The notes under the pieces are model-generated. The model ran no database searches. It was given only the letters and a program-made list of their open reading frames with translations, and was not told the DNA's origin. The translations under genes were made by a program, and so were the position numbers. Of a stretch of DNA of 55,431 nt, positions 27,477 to 36,247 are shown piece by piece. Numbering within the stretch: the first letter of the stretch is position 1; each line of letters starts with the position of its first letter. Origin of the DNA: CAZSBB01 sp964605235 (GTDB lineage: Bacteria; Planctomycetota; Phycisphaerae; Phycisphaerales; Phycisphaeraceae); assembly GCA_964605235.1 (NCBI GenBank), contig CAZSBB010000042.1, positions 1-55,431 on the forward strand, in the 5' to 3' direction.

Positions 27477-28346
27477 TCACACCGTCGCCGCCTGGGCGTC
27501 CAGATCAAACATGACCGGGTTGCGCGGACCATTGATGATCGAGCCGACCGGCAAACGGTGACACCACTTTTCCCAGTCGTTGTGCTGCGGCTCGCCCTTG
27601 GGCTGCGCCAACCGCATGTCCCGATCCATGTAAATCACCGTATGCACGCGGCGCGGCGTGGGCAGCGTGTTGGGGCCCGCGCGGTGCAGCGTGAAGCCAT
27701 AATGGAAGCTCACATCGCCCAGCGCGTACGGTTCCTGCACTTCCAGAACGCCCTGCGCCTTGACCTGCTGGCGGATCAACTGCTCGCTTTCATCGCTGAT
27801 CGCCAGGTCCCGGCCGATGTTCTTGACATGGCTGCCGCGCCCGAAGCACAGCGGCCCCATCTCCAGCGGCACCGCCTGCAGGGGAATCCAGGCGGTGACG
27901 GACAGCCCCGTTTCCATGGGCCAGTATTGCTGATCCACATGCCAGGGCGTGAACCCGCCGCCGGCCTCCTTGTACAGCGCCTGGTCGTGGTACATCCGCA
28001 CCCCGCGCGTGCCCAGCAGTTCCGTCGCGAGCCGCGCCAGCCGGGGGGCGAAGGAAAACGCCCGCGCCAGTTCGTCCTGCTCCCACAGGTTGCCCACCTG
28101 CAGAAACGCTTTCTCATACGTGTTCCGCTGGGCCATGGGCTTGGCGGCCCACGCGGCGGCGGCGAGCGTCAGCCGGGTGATGGTCGGCTCAAAGAAATCG
28201 AGCACCGCGGCGCTGAGCACCTCCGGCAGACGGATGTAGCCGTCCTCCCGGAAACGCTCGATCTGCTGGGCGTTCAGGGCGTATGGCTCGTTCAGGTCAC
28301 GTTCGATGGCGGCGGGAATGGGTGTCATGGCGAGCATGTTCGCCAT
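27477..28346 (-). CDS. Phytanoyl-CoA dioxygenase (PhyH) family protein
   Basis: A 289-residue Fe(II)/2-oxoglutarate-dependent dioxygenase-like protein. The facial triad is visible: HVD in TPWHVDQQYW and the distal His in YGFTLHRAGPN, with an Arg two turns later (TPRRVHTVIYMD) to bind 2-oxoglutarate. Members hydroxylate varied small molecules, and such genes are very common in planctomycetes; the substrate is unknown. It converges on the PL26-like gene with a 12-base gap. Start at 28346 or at an internal ATG at 28328; neither has a strong ribosome site. Confidence 0.88.
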   Translation of the reverse strand: MANMLAMTPIPAAIERDLNEPYALNAQQIERFREDGYIRLPEVLSAAVLDFFEPTITRLTLAAAAWAAKPMAQRNTYEKAFLQVGNLWEQDELARAFSFAPRLARLATELLGTRGVRMYHDQALYKEAGGGFTPWHVDQQYWPMETGLSVTAWIPLQAVPLEMGPLCFGRGSHVKNIGRDLAISDESEQLIRQQVKAQGVLEVQEPYALGDVSFHYGFTLHRAGPNTLPTPRRVHTVIYMDRDMRLAQPKGEPQHNDWEKWCHRLPVGSIINGPRNPVMFDLDAQAATV

Positions 28347-28479
28347 TGCTTCGCCGGCGTTCTACGGCAATCTTGACCGCTGCTGATACGATTTTGACGT
28401 GCGGGTGAATTTTTTCCGCGACTGGATAGTCGGAACGGATCATGCGGGCGCCGCGAACGGGTTGCTTCGCGGCCGCTGG

Positions 28480-29658
28480 TCAATCCAGGCTCGCCAGGAA
28501 TGCCGGCGGCACCGCGGCGGCAAAAACCTGCATGGTGCCGAAGGGCGAGGCGTTGTAAATCACGAACCGGTTGTCGGCGGTCAGGTACGGGTCCGGCTCA
28601 TAGCGGGAACAGCCGGCGATGCCGAAGTTCTGGCAATCCGCCACCAGCACACGATGCTTGCCGGTCTGCAGGTTGCCCATGACGATGCGCGTCGGTCCCG
28701 GCCGCAGGTCCTGCAGCCCGGTGGCGCGCCAGTGCATGAAGTCATCGCACACGAAGTAGCGGCCGCAGCGGGACACGCTCACATGATAAAACCCGCAATC
28801 CGGGGCGGGGAAAACCTGCGGCTGGGCGTCATCAGGCCCGGCGATCAGCAGGTTCCCCTGCGGATGGCGCGGATCATGGCAGCGCTGTGCGCGGTTCCAG
28901 TTCACCGCGCAGGCGACCTTGCCCGTCGTGCCGATCCACGCCATGTGTCCGGTGGACTCGGCCGACCAACGGCCCCCCAGAGGCAACTGTCGCCGGGGTC
29001 CATCAGGAAATTCGCGGACGAACACCGGCACCAGGCTGTTGTCCTCGCCCTGCAGCAGTTGATACATCAGGCGCGGCTGGGCATCACGGGAAAACTGGCC
29101 ATGCGGGTTGAGATTGTCCAGCCCGTTCTCCACCACCACCCGCTGCCCGGACTCCAGATGCAGGGCGACCGTGGCGAAGTGGTCCGTGCGGCTGCGCTCC
29201 GCGAGCAGCAGCCATTGGTTGTCCACGCTGATGGACTGGATCAAGGTCTGTGGATAAGGCAGCAGAGCGTTGGCTGGCAGCACTTCTTCACGGACCAGCG
29301 TCAGCAGCGAGAACCGGCGCAGCGAACCGTCGTGCATCGGGTAGTACACCCATTCGCCCCACGCCGAGTGCCCCACCGCTTCGCAGGGCACATCCGGCTC
29401 GATGAGCGTGGTGTCCCGCGCCTGCAGGTCCGACACCAGCAACTGGCAGGAGCGCAGCAGATCATGAGTGCGGAAAAACACCAGCCGCCGACCATCAGGC
29501 GAACCATACGGCTGCTCGCAGTAAATGTTGTGGCTCAGCGCCACGCTGCTGGTCAAACGCCATATGACCGCGCCGCTATCGGGATCGGTTCCCCAATCGG
29601 CGCTTTCGCGCAGGTGCGGCATGTCGGCGTCAAGGCGGCGGTAGGCGTGCTGGGTCAT
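28480..29658 (-). CDS. Oligogalacturonate lyase-like beta-propeller protein (PL22-like)
   Basis: A 392-residue protein built of TolB-like propeller blades, without an evident signal peptide, so cytoplasmic. The spacing and wording of the blades follow oligogalacturonate lyase (Ogl): SHNIYCEQPYGSPDGRRLVF, NPHGQFSRD, STGHMAWIG, FYHVSVSRCGRYFVCD and YEPDPYLTADNRFVIY. In known Ogl proteins the last site reads H-P-H-P and helps bind the metal; here it is E-P-D-P. Ogl splits unsaturated digalacturonate in pectin breakdown, which would suit the PL26-like neighbour. The ATG at 29658 is preferred to a TTG at 29712. Confidence 0.6.
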   Translation of the reverse strand: MTQHAYRRLDADMPHLRESADWGTDPDSGAVIWRLTSSVALSHNIYCEQPYGSPDGRRLVFFRTHDLLRSCQLLVSDLQARDTTLIEPDVPCEAVGHSAWGEWVYYPMHDGSLRRFSLLTLVREEVLPANALLPYPQTLIQSISVDNQWLLLAERSRTDHFATVALHLESGQRVVVENGLDNLNPHGQFSRDAQPRLMYQLLQGEDNSLVPVFVREFPDGPRRQLPLGGRWSAESTGHMAWIGTTGKVACAVNWNRAQRCHDPRHPQGNLLIAGPDDAQPQVFPAPDCGFYHVSVSRCGRYFVCDDFMHWRATGLQDLRPGPTRIVMGNLQTGKHRVLVADCQNFGIAGCSRYEPDPYLTADNRFVIYNASPFGTMQVFAAAVPPAFLASLD

Positions 29659-29822
29659 ACATCGATTGTGACCACGAATATTCCCGACGGCAAGTCCTGC
29701 TTGCTGATCCAACGCCAGGCGGGCGCGCAGGTTCAGGTGGTCCCCGAGCCAGATGGTTATGCTATCAGCCTTCGATGGAGCTTTCCCCCGGCTGCCGCCG
29801 GCCGGATGACAGGAGTTTGCCC

Positions 29823-30779
29823 ATGACCATAGCCCTGGAGTCCATCACCTATCGCGCCAGCAGCGATGGAACCGATCAGCCCGCGCGACTGCTGCGTTCG
29901 CCGCGTCCGGAAGCTCAGCCCCTGCTGGTGGCGCTGCACACCTGGAGCGCTGACTGGCAACAGAACCTGGACGGGTATTTCGAGCAGGCACAACTGAGAC
30001 AATGGCATGCGATCGAGCCTAACTTCCGAGGCCCCAACCGGCATCCCGACGCCTGCGGGTCCGCCAAGGCGATGCAGGACATCATTGACGCCATCCACTG
30101 GGCGAAAGCCAACCTGGCGGTCAATCCGGACCGCGTGTATCTCGCCGGCGGGTCCGGCGGCGGGCACATGACCTTGCAGACCGTGTGCCATCACCCCGAG
30201 CATTTCGCCGCCGCCAGCGCGTGGTGTGCGATCAGCGATCTGGCGGCGTGGCATACCAGGCACTGCATCGACGGCGTGTCGAACAACTACGCCCGGGACA
30301 TCGAACAGTCTGTGCTCGGTCGGCCCGGCGACAGTCCGGAAGTCGACGCCCAGCTCCGCGCCCGCTCGCCGCGCTTCCACATCACCGGCGCCGCCGGCGT
30401 GCCGGTGGACATCAATCATGGCGTGCACGACGGCAAAAAAGGCTCCGTGCCCTTCGTGCATTCCATCTGGGCATTCAATGCGCTGGCGGAACACCATGGT
30501 GCGCCGGCCGTCAGCGCCGCCGAGATCGAGCAACTCGACCAGCAGCAACGACTGACGCAGCCCCAACCGCAGGACCAGGCCGAGGACGCCAGCTACGGCC
30601 GGGCGATTTACCTGCGCCGGCAGGCGGGGCTGGCGCGGCTGACGATTTTCGAAGGTGGCCACGACGCCCTGCCCGCCGCCGCCGTGCACTGGCTGGCGCA
30701 GCACGGTCGGGGAGGGCAGCGTTTCGCTGACGACTGCGTCAGTGCCAGCACACCGGGCGTGACGCCGATCGGCCGCTGA
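29823..30779 (+). CDS. Alpha/beta hydrolase, prolyl-oligopeptidase/esterase type
   Basis: A 318-residue serine hydrolase without a signal peptide. The nucleophile elbow AGGSGGGH places Ser at about residue 111. A likely catalytic Asp is in INHGVHDGKKG and the His in FEGGHDALP near the C-terminus. The set resembles dienelactone hydrolase or acetyl-xylan-esterase-like enzymes, which remove acyl groups from sugars; a substrate cannot be fixed. AGGAG lies 8 bases before the ATG. It diverges from the PL22-like gene, sharing the 164-base intergenic region that probably holds both promoters. Confidence 0.85.
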   Translation: MTIALESITYRASSDGTDQPARLLRSPRPEAQPLLVALHTWSADWQQNLDGYFEQAQLRQWHAIEPNFRGPNRHPDACGSAKAMQDIIDAIHWAKANLAVNPDRVYLAGGSGGGHMTLQTVCHHPEHFAAASAWCAISDLAAWHTRHCIDGVSNNYARDIEQSVLGRPGDSPEVDAQLRARSPRFHITGAAGVPVDINHGVHDGKKGSVPFVHSIWAFNALAEHHGAPAVSAAEIEQLDQQQRLTQPQPQDQAEDASYGRAIYLRRQAGLARLTIFEGGHDALPAAAVHWLAQHGRGGQRFADDCVSASTPGVTPIGR

Positions 30780-30881
30780 AATTTCGTTTTGACCATGTGA
30801 ACCAATCATTCCGCCGGTTACTCTGCGCGGGCGCGGTTGCTTTATCATCACGCTGCCCCATCTGCTTGCGGAGGTTCACCC

Positions 30882-32384
30882 ATGCGCATCGGCATTGTCG
30901 GTTTCATGCATGAATCCTGCACGTTTGTCGATGGCCCCACGGTGCACGAGGATTTCGTGCGCGACGTGATCGTCGCGGGCAGCGCCATGGGCGACTTCTT
31001 CCGCACGGGGCATCATGAAATCACCGGCTTCATGCGCGGGCTGGACGAAGCCGGGATCGAAGCGTTGCCGTTGTACTTCGCCCGCGCCAATCCCTGGGGG
31101 CCGATCACCGACGCCTGCTGGCGCCCGCTGATTCAGGACTTGCTCCGCGCGGTGGCGCAAGCCGGCCAACTGGATGGGTTGCTGGTCGCTCCCCATGGCG
31201 CGGCTGTGGGCGAAACGGAGCCGGACCTGGATGGCTATTGGCTCATGGAACTGCGTAAGCAGGTGGGCCCGGACCTGCCGGTGATCAACACGTTGGACCT
31301 GCACGCCAATCTCACGCCGCGCATGATCGCCGCGAGCAACGCCACGATTCCCTACCGGGAGAATCCGCACCTGGACCAGTTAGCGCGGGGCTTGCAGGCG
31401 GCGCGGCTGATGGCGGACACCGTGCAGGGCCGGGTGCAGCCGACGCAGGCGGCGGCGTTTCCGCGGTTCATCATCAACATCGAACGGCAGCGCACCGCCG
31501 AGCCGCATTGCCGGGCGCTGTATGAACACCTGCTGGCGCAGGAAGGCCGGGTGGGTGTGCTCGCCAGCGGTGTGACGCTGGGGTTTCCCTATGCCGATGT
31601 GCCGGAGATGGGCAGCGCGTTCATCGTGGTGACCAACGACAATCCTGCCCAGGCGCAGCAACTGGCCAACGAGTCCGCGCTCTGGTTGGCGCAGCGGCAG
31701 GCGGATTTCACCGGCGTGATGATCGATCCCGCCACGGCAGTCAAGCAAAGCGTCAGCAGCGCCAAGCCGGTCTGTCTGCTGGACATGGGCGACAACGTGG
31801 GCGGCGGTTCACCGGGCGACGGCATGGTGCTGGCGCACGCGCTGCGGCAGCACGCCCCGCAACTCCAATCGTTCCTGCTGCTGTGGGATCCGGCCGCGGT
31901 GGAGCAGGCGGTCCAGGCCGGCGTGGGCGCTGCGATTGATGTCGCGCTGGGGGGCCGAAGCATGCCCTGCTATGGGCCGACGCTCCAGGCGAAAGCCACT
32001 GTGCGCGGGCTGTACGATGGCCAGGTGCGCGAGCACACCGTCGTGCACTACGGCTTCACGCATTTCGACATGGGCCCCTCCGCCGTGCTGCAGGTGGACA
32101 ACCTGACCATCCTGGTCACCACCCATCGCACCTATCCCGCGAGCCTCAACCAACTGACCGCCTGCGGGCTGGACCCCGCGCAGTTCGATGTGCTGATCGC
32201 CAAGGGCGTGCATGCCCCGGTGGGCGCTTACCAACGGGTGTGCCAGACTTTCATCCGCGTGAACACACCCGGCGCCACCAGTGCGGACCTGGGCGATTTC
32301 ACCTTCCATCATCGCCGTCGCCCGCTGTATCCATTCGAGCAACTGAGCGCGGCTGAAATCGTCGCCAGCAGTGGGTTGGATTGA
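30882..32384 (+). CDS. M81-family metallopeptidase (MlrC-like)
   Basis: A 500-residue protein of the MlrC (microcystinase C)/DUF1485 family. Conserved blocks include GFMHESCTF near the N-terminus, LDGLLVAPHGAAVGE, NTLDLHANLT with probable zinc ligands, and LLDMGDNVGGGSPGDG in the C-terminal domain. MlrC degrades linearised microcystin; most relatives act on unknown small peptides or amide compounds. GGAGG ahead of ATG 30882. It converges with the APC permease gene with only one base between the stops, which might import the product, although the opposite orientation argues against co-transcription. Confidence 0.92.
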   Translation: MRIGIVGFMHESCTFVDGPTVHEDFVRDVIVAGSAMGDFFRTGHHEITGFMRGLDEAGIEALPLYFARANPWGPITDACWRPLIQDLLRAVAQAGQLDGLLVAPHGAAVGETEPDLDGYWLMELRKQVGPDLPVINTLDLHANLTPRMIAASNATIPYRENPHLDQLARGLQAARLMADTVQGRVQPTQAAAFPRFIINIERQRTAEPHCRALYEHLLAQEGRVGVLASGVTLGFPYADVPEMGSAFIVVTNDNPAQAQQLANESALWLAQRQADFTGVMIDPATAVKQSVSSAKPVCLLDMGDNVGGGSPGDGMVLAHALRQHAPQLQSFLLLWDPAAVEQAVQAGVGAAIDVALGGRSMPCYGPTLQAKATVRGLYDGQVREHTVVHYGFTHFDMGPSAVLQVDNLTILVTTHRTYPASLNQLTACGLDPAQFDVLIAKGVHAPVGAYQRVCQTFIRVNTPGATSADLGDFTFHHRRRPLYPFEQLSAAEIVASSGLD

Positions 32385-32385
32385 T

Positions 32386-33720
32386 TCACCGGCGGCGGCA
32401 GCGCTGAGCGATCTGATGCCACAGCCAGCCCAGCGCGATCAAGCCGCACCCGACCAGCCAGACCCGCCATTCCACCCAGAACGCCAGCAGCAGGCAGGAT
32501 GCCAGCCCCAACCAGGCAAACACACGCGGGTACAGCCGTTGCTCGGGGGGCAGACGCAGCGCGGCGAGATTGGTGAGGGCATAATAAATCAGCACCGTGA
32601 AGGCGCTGAAGGACCAGGTTGTTTTGACACTGCCCAGGAGCGTCAGGCCGGTGACGAGCACACCGACCAGCAGCACTGCCGCCCGGGGATTACTGCTGTC
32701 GGCCGCCACCGCGCCAAAGCAGGCGGGCAGATCGCCGCGTCGCCCCATCGCCAGCGCCACCCGTGACAAACCCAGGATCAGGTTCAGCAGCACGCCGAGC
32801 ATGGCGGTCATCGCGCCGATGGCGATCAACAAAGGTAAGCCAGGCAGCGCCAGTTGTCGCGCCACGGCTTCCAACGGTGCTGCCTGGGCGGCCGTGAGCG
32901 TTCCCAGTTCCTCCGCTCCCACCACGCCGACGGCAGTGAGCGCCACCAGCACGTACAACCCGGCCGTGAACCAGAGCGTGGTGATGATCGCGCGGGGAAT
33001 GGTGCGGCGCGGCTCACGCACTTCCTCGCCCAGCGTGGCGATCCGGCCGTAGCCGGTGTAGGCGACGAACATCAGCGCGGTGGCGTGCAGCAAGGCGGGG
33101 AGGAATGGTTTGCCGTCTGCTGCTGCGGTGAAGTTGGTCAGCCGCGCTGCACCATCCCGCAACACGGCCGGCAAACCCAGCGCTGCCAGCGTCAGCAAGG
33201 CCAGCACGGTGACGCCGACGATCAACGTGTTGACGGCATTGGAACGTTTGAGCCCCGTCAGCACGATGCCGGTGAACAGCACCACCACCCCGGCCGCCAG
33301 CAGGATGCGCAAGGAGGGAGTGATCGCATCACCCGGCAGCAGGTTCAGCAGATAGCCGACGAAGCCCAGCGCCGCCGTCGCCGCCGAGGCGCTCTTGGCG
33401 CACAGGAACATCCAGCCGGCGGTGAAGCCCAGCCACGGGCGCAGGTAGAGGTAGCCATACTCGTAGGTTCCCCCGCTGACGGGATGGCTGGCCGCCAGTT
33501 GCGCGCTGCTGAGCGCGTTGCAGGTGGCCACCCCCGCCGCGAGCACCACCGCCAGGATGACCCCCGGCCCCGCCACGCCAGCCGCGATGCCCAGGCTGAC
33601 GAACACGCCGGTGCCGATGATGGAGCCCAAACCCAGCATGACCGCGCTGAAGACGCCCAGCTCACGCCGGAGCGCGGGAGTGGGGGTTGGTGGATGGCGC
33701 AGGGATGGGGATTCTGGCAT
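32386..33720 (-). CDS. APC-family amino acid permease
   Basis: A 444-residue inner-membrane transporter with about 12 hydrophobic helices. The first helix has the family motif MLGLGSIIGTGVFVSLG, whose glycine-rich break binds the amino acid alpha-carboxyl group; helix 2 and 3 carry NALSSAQLAASHPVSGGTYEY. It probably takes up an amino acid or amine with protons. ATG at 33720 is preferred; a GTG at 33735 is possible. The nearest genes face other ways, so it is probably a single-gene unit. Confidence 0.92.
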   Translation of the reverse strand: MPESPSLRHPPTPTPALRRELGVFSAVMLGLGSIIGTGVFVSLGIAAGVAGPGVILAVVLAAGVATCNALSSAQLAASHPVSGGTYEYGYLYLRPWLGFTAGWMFLCAKSASAATAALGFVGYLLNLLPGDAITPSLRILLAAGVVVLFTGIVLTGLKRSNAVNTLIVGVTVLALLTLAALGLPAVLRDGAARLTNFTAAADGKPFLPALLHATALMFVAYTGYGRIATLGEEVREPRRTIPRAIITTLWFTAGLYVLVALTAVGVVGAEELGTLTAAQAAPLEAVARQLALPGLPLLIAIGAMTAMLGVLLNLILGLSRVALAMGRRGDLPACFGAVAADSSNPRAAVLLVGVLVTGLTLLGSVKTTWSFSAFTVLIYYALTNLAALRLPPEQRLYPRVFAWLGLASCLLLAFWVEWRVWLVGCGLIALGWLWHQIAQRCRRR

Positions 33721-33836
33721 GGCGGAGCAGCTCACGATTGGAGCGGCATGATAGTCACATCAACGACGATCCGGGCAATAAAACGGTTAAGATAGTTCGA
33801 CTGCACCAGCATCGGGTCAGGTGAAGGAGCAACACC

Positions 33837-34145
33837 ATGCGCGTGGGTGAACATCTGGATGTACCACTGGAGCGCATCGAGTCTTTCTGTCGCAAGTGGC
33901 AGGTGTGCGAGCTGTCGCTCTTTGGTTCCGTGCTGCGCCCTGACTTCACCCCTCAGAGCGATGTGGACGTCCTGGTGGAATTTGTTCCCGACCATCCCTG
34001 GAGCCTTTTCGACATTCTGGATATGGAGCAGGAATTGCGCACGTTGCTGGGGCGCGAGGTGGATCTGGTCATGAAGGGCGGTTTGCGCAATCCTTTCCGC
34101 CGACATGAAATTCTCCAAACCCGACAGGTGGTGTATGCGGCCTGA
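33837..34145 (+). CDS. MntA-type nucleotidyltransferase antitoxin
   Basis: A 102-residue minimal nucleotidyltransferase. The motif LFGSVLRPDFTPQSDVDVLV gives the GS...D-x-D active site, with a third acidic residue in REVDLVM. MntA antitoxins AMPylate a tyrosine of the HepT (HEPN RNase) toxin. GAAGGAG ahead of ATG 33837. Its end overlaps the start of hepT by 11 bases, the classic arrangement. Because the toxin frame is broken (next entry), this antitoxin may now be free of its partner. Confidence 0.92.
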   Translation: MRVGEHLDVPLERIESFCRKWQVCELSLFGSVLRPDFTPQSDVDVLVEFVPDHPWSLFDILDMEQELRTLLGREVDLVMKGGLRNPFRRHEILQTRQVVYAA

Positions 34146-34496
34146 ATGGGCGGACGCCAGCCACTTGTGGGATATGCATGAATCCGCGCTGGCGGTGGCG
34201 GAAATGGTGCGCGGCCTGACCTTCACCCAGTACCAGCAGGACCGCAAAACGCGCCGAGCGGTCGAACGAGAGATTGAAATCATCGGAGAAGCGGCCCGGG
34301 GCATCTCCACGGCAACCCGTCAAGCCAATCCGGATATTCCCTGGCAGAAATCATCGCCCAGCGTCACAAGTTGGCGCATGACTACGCGGAAATCCAGGAT
34401 GAGGTGGTCTGGCGCGTGGCGACCATTCATATCCCACAGCTCATTGGCCAACTCACGCCGCTCCTGCCGCCATTGCCCGATGAACTCACTGAATAA
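34135..34496 (+). pseudogene. HepT-like HEPN toxin, frameshifted
   Basis: The N-terminal half in the starting frame reads from MRPEWADASHLWDM to ANPDIPWQ and is clearly HepT-like (IEIIGEAARGIS). After CAG at 34345-34347 that frame goes astray. One base back, the other frame continues EIIAQRHKLAHDYAEIQDEV to the stop at 34494-34496, supplying the R-x4-H-x-Y catalytic motif. The simplest history is loss of one G after CAG. The active-site half is out of frame, so an intact toxin is not made unless frameshifting occurs or the base loss is an assembly error. Confidence 0.88.
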
Positions 34497-34533
34497 GCTG
34501 GACATTCACCCACGTTGATTCTTTCATGCAGTC

Positions 34534-35343
34534 ATGCCGCATTCAGTAATCACCAGCCTCGACGATCCCTGTCTCGCTCCATACTGCCAACTCAAGGAAC
34601 GGGAACTCGCGCGGCAGGGTGATTACTTCATCGCGGAAGGTCACTGGTTGACGCAACGCCTGGCCAGCAGCGGTTTGACGCTGGTCAGCATCTTGTGTGC
34701 TCAGGAACGCCAGCACGAACTGCCTCCGGAGCTGCCGACGGATTTGCCGGTGTATCTGCTGCCGCATGCGCTGGTGAGCCAGGTGGTGGGCTTTCCGTTT
34801 CACTCGGGCATTCTGGCGCTGGGCAGGCGTCCTGAAAATCGGCGACTGGAGGAATTGCTGGGCGCTCAGCCGGCGCAGCGGGGGCGCGTGCTGGTGCTGC
34901 CGCGCACGATCAACCATGACAACCTGGGCGCGCTGCTGCGCACGGCAGCGGCGCTGGGCGTCACCGGCGTGCTGCTGGGCGAGCAATGTGCGGACCCGTG
35001 GTATCGCAAGTGCGTGCGGGTGTCGATGGGCACGATCTTCCGCATGCCGCTGCGCTGCAGCACGGACCTGGCCGCCGACCTGACGGAGCTGCGCACGCGC
35101 CATGACGTGTTCTGTGCAGCGACGGTGCTGGATGACGCTGCGGTTCCGCTGTCGCGCTGGACGCCGCCTTCGGGCCAGCCGATCGCGCTGCTGCTGGGGG
35201 CGGAAGATCACGGCCTGGAAAGTCAGTGGCTGGCGCAGTGCGCTGTGCGGCTGACGATTCCCATGCCTCCCGGGGTGGACTCGCTGAATGTGACCATCGC
35301 GGCGGGGATTTTTCTTCACGCCCTGATGCCGCCGCTGGCATAA
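34534..35343 (+). CDS. SpoU/TrmH-family RNA 2'-O-methyltransferase
   Basis: A 269-residue SPOUT-class methyltransferase that puts a methyl on a ribose of tRNA or rRNA using S-adenosylmethionine. The three motifs of the knotted fold are visible: NHDNLGALLRTAAALG (motif 1), LLLGAEDHGL (motif 2), and IPMPPGVDSLNVTIAAGIFL (motif 3). The N-terminal 100 residues form an RNA-binding L30e-like domain (YFIAEGHWLTQRL). Which base is modified cannot be told. ATG at 34534; it converges with lpxI, 9 bases between. Confidence 0.93.
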   Translation: MPHSVITSLDDPCLAPYCQLKERELARQGDYFIAEGHWLTQRLASSGLTLVSILCAQERQHELPPELPTDLPVYLLPHALVSQVVGFPFHSGILALGRRPENRRLEELLGAQPAQRGRVLVLPRTINHDNLGALLRTAAALGVTGVLLGEQCADPWYRKCVRVSMGTIFRMPLRCSTDLAADLTELRTRHDVFCAATVLDDAAVPLSRWTPPSGQPIALLLGAEDHGLESQWLAQCAVRLTIPMPPGVDSLNVTIAAGIFLHALMPPLA

Positions 35344-35352
35344 GCAATCCAC

Positions 35353-36204
35353 TCAGGCGCCGGGCGCAGCGTGGCGTTCCACCCCCACCACCGCGATGCG
35401 ATACCGCTGCGCCAGTTCCAGCGTGCGGGCTTTGTCGGCAATGATGACCCGTTTGGCTTCCACCGCCAGACAGCCAGCCCCCGCGCGGTGCAGGTTTTCA
35501 ATGGTGTCCGGGCCAACCGTCGGCACATCCAGCCGCATGTCGTGGTTGGGCTTGGGGGTCTTGATCAGCGTCCACGCCCGACCGCGGCACAGCTCACCGG
35601 CGCGGGCGATCATGCGATCGGTGCCTTCAATCGCTTCCACCGCCACCACGTCGCACTCGCTGATGGCGAGCGCCTGGCCGATGTCCAGTTCGTTGAGCTT
35701 GAGCACCAGCGGCCAACCGAACTGGATGTCCGCCCATTGCTCAGGCGTCGGCTGGCGCGCGGTCATGACACCCACGTCAGCCAGACATTCCGGGATGAAT
35801 TGGGTCGAGTCCATCAGTTCAAGCCCTCGTCGGGAAAGCTGTTTCGCCAGTTCGCGGAGCATGGTCGCCGGGCGGGCATCGTGACGAAACGTCTGCCACC
35901 ACATGCCCAGGAACATGGCGTCCGGCAGGAAACGCAGCCAGCGCATGGGGTCGTACTGCGCGCTCTTGCGCACCTTGCCGAGCATCACCGCCTGGGTGAC
36001 ATGCCAGCGACGAAACCGCCGCACCCACGAGCCGGGCCGGGCGATGCCGACGCTGGCGAAGTGATCGCACAGGGCGGGGAGCTCCGGTTCGTAGTAGCCG
36101 CTGAAGCCCACGCACGCCACGCGATAGCCGGCGCGGCGCATGCCCTGCACGGTGAGCGCGGGGAGCATTCCCCCGCCGGCGATGAGTCCCAGCGTCTGGG
36201 TCAT
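35353..36204 (-). CDS. lpxI: UDP-2,3-diacylglucosamine pyrophosphatase LpxI (DUF1009)
   Basis: A 283-residue protein of the LpxI family, which hydrolyses UDP-2,3-diacylglucosamine to lipid X in lipid A synthesis. It begins LGLIAGGGMLP, the usual family opening, and the C-terminal half has TVGPDTIENLHRAGAGCLAV and an upstream KTPKPNHDMRLDVPT, both typical. A lipid A enzyme implies an outer membrane with lipopolysaccharide-like lipid. The ATG at 36204 fits the family start; a longer frame to 36423 adds non-homologous residues overlapping the next gene. Confidence 0.93.
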   Translation of the reverse strand: MTQTLGLIAGGGMLPALTVQGMRRAGYRVACVGFSGYYEPELPALCDHFASVGIARPGSWVRRFRRWHVTQAVMLGKVRKSAQYDPMRWLRFLPDAMFLGMWWQTFRHDARPATMLRELAKQLSRRGLELMDSTQFIPECLADVGVMTARQPTPEQWADIQFGWPLVLKLNELDIGQALAISECDVVAVEAIEGTDRMIARAGELCRGRAWTLIKTPKPNHDMRLDVPTVGPDTIENLHRAGAGCLAVEAKRVIIADKARTLELAQRYRIAVVGVERHAAPGA

Positions 36205-36247
36205 GATGGCGATGATACCGCAGCTTCCGCCAACTGCATGCAGCGGA

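Noticed and set aside
34330..34360. Programmed -1 frameshift signal in hepT
   Set aside because: The local sequence GGCAGAAATC does not match the usual X-XXY-YYZ slippery heptamer; a one-base loss is simpler.
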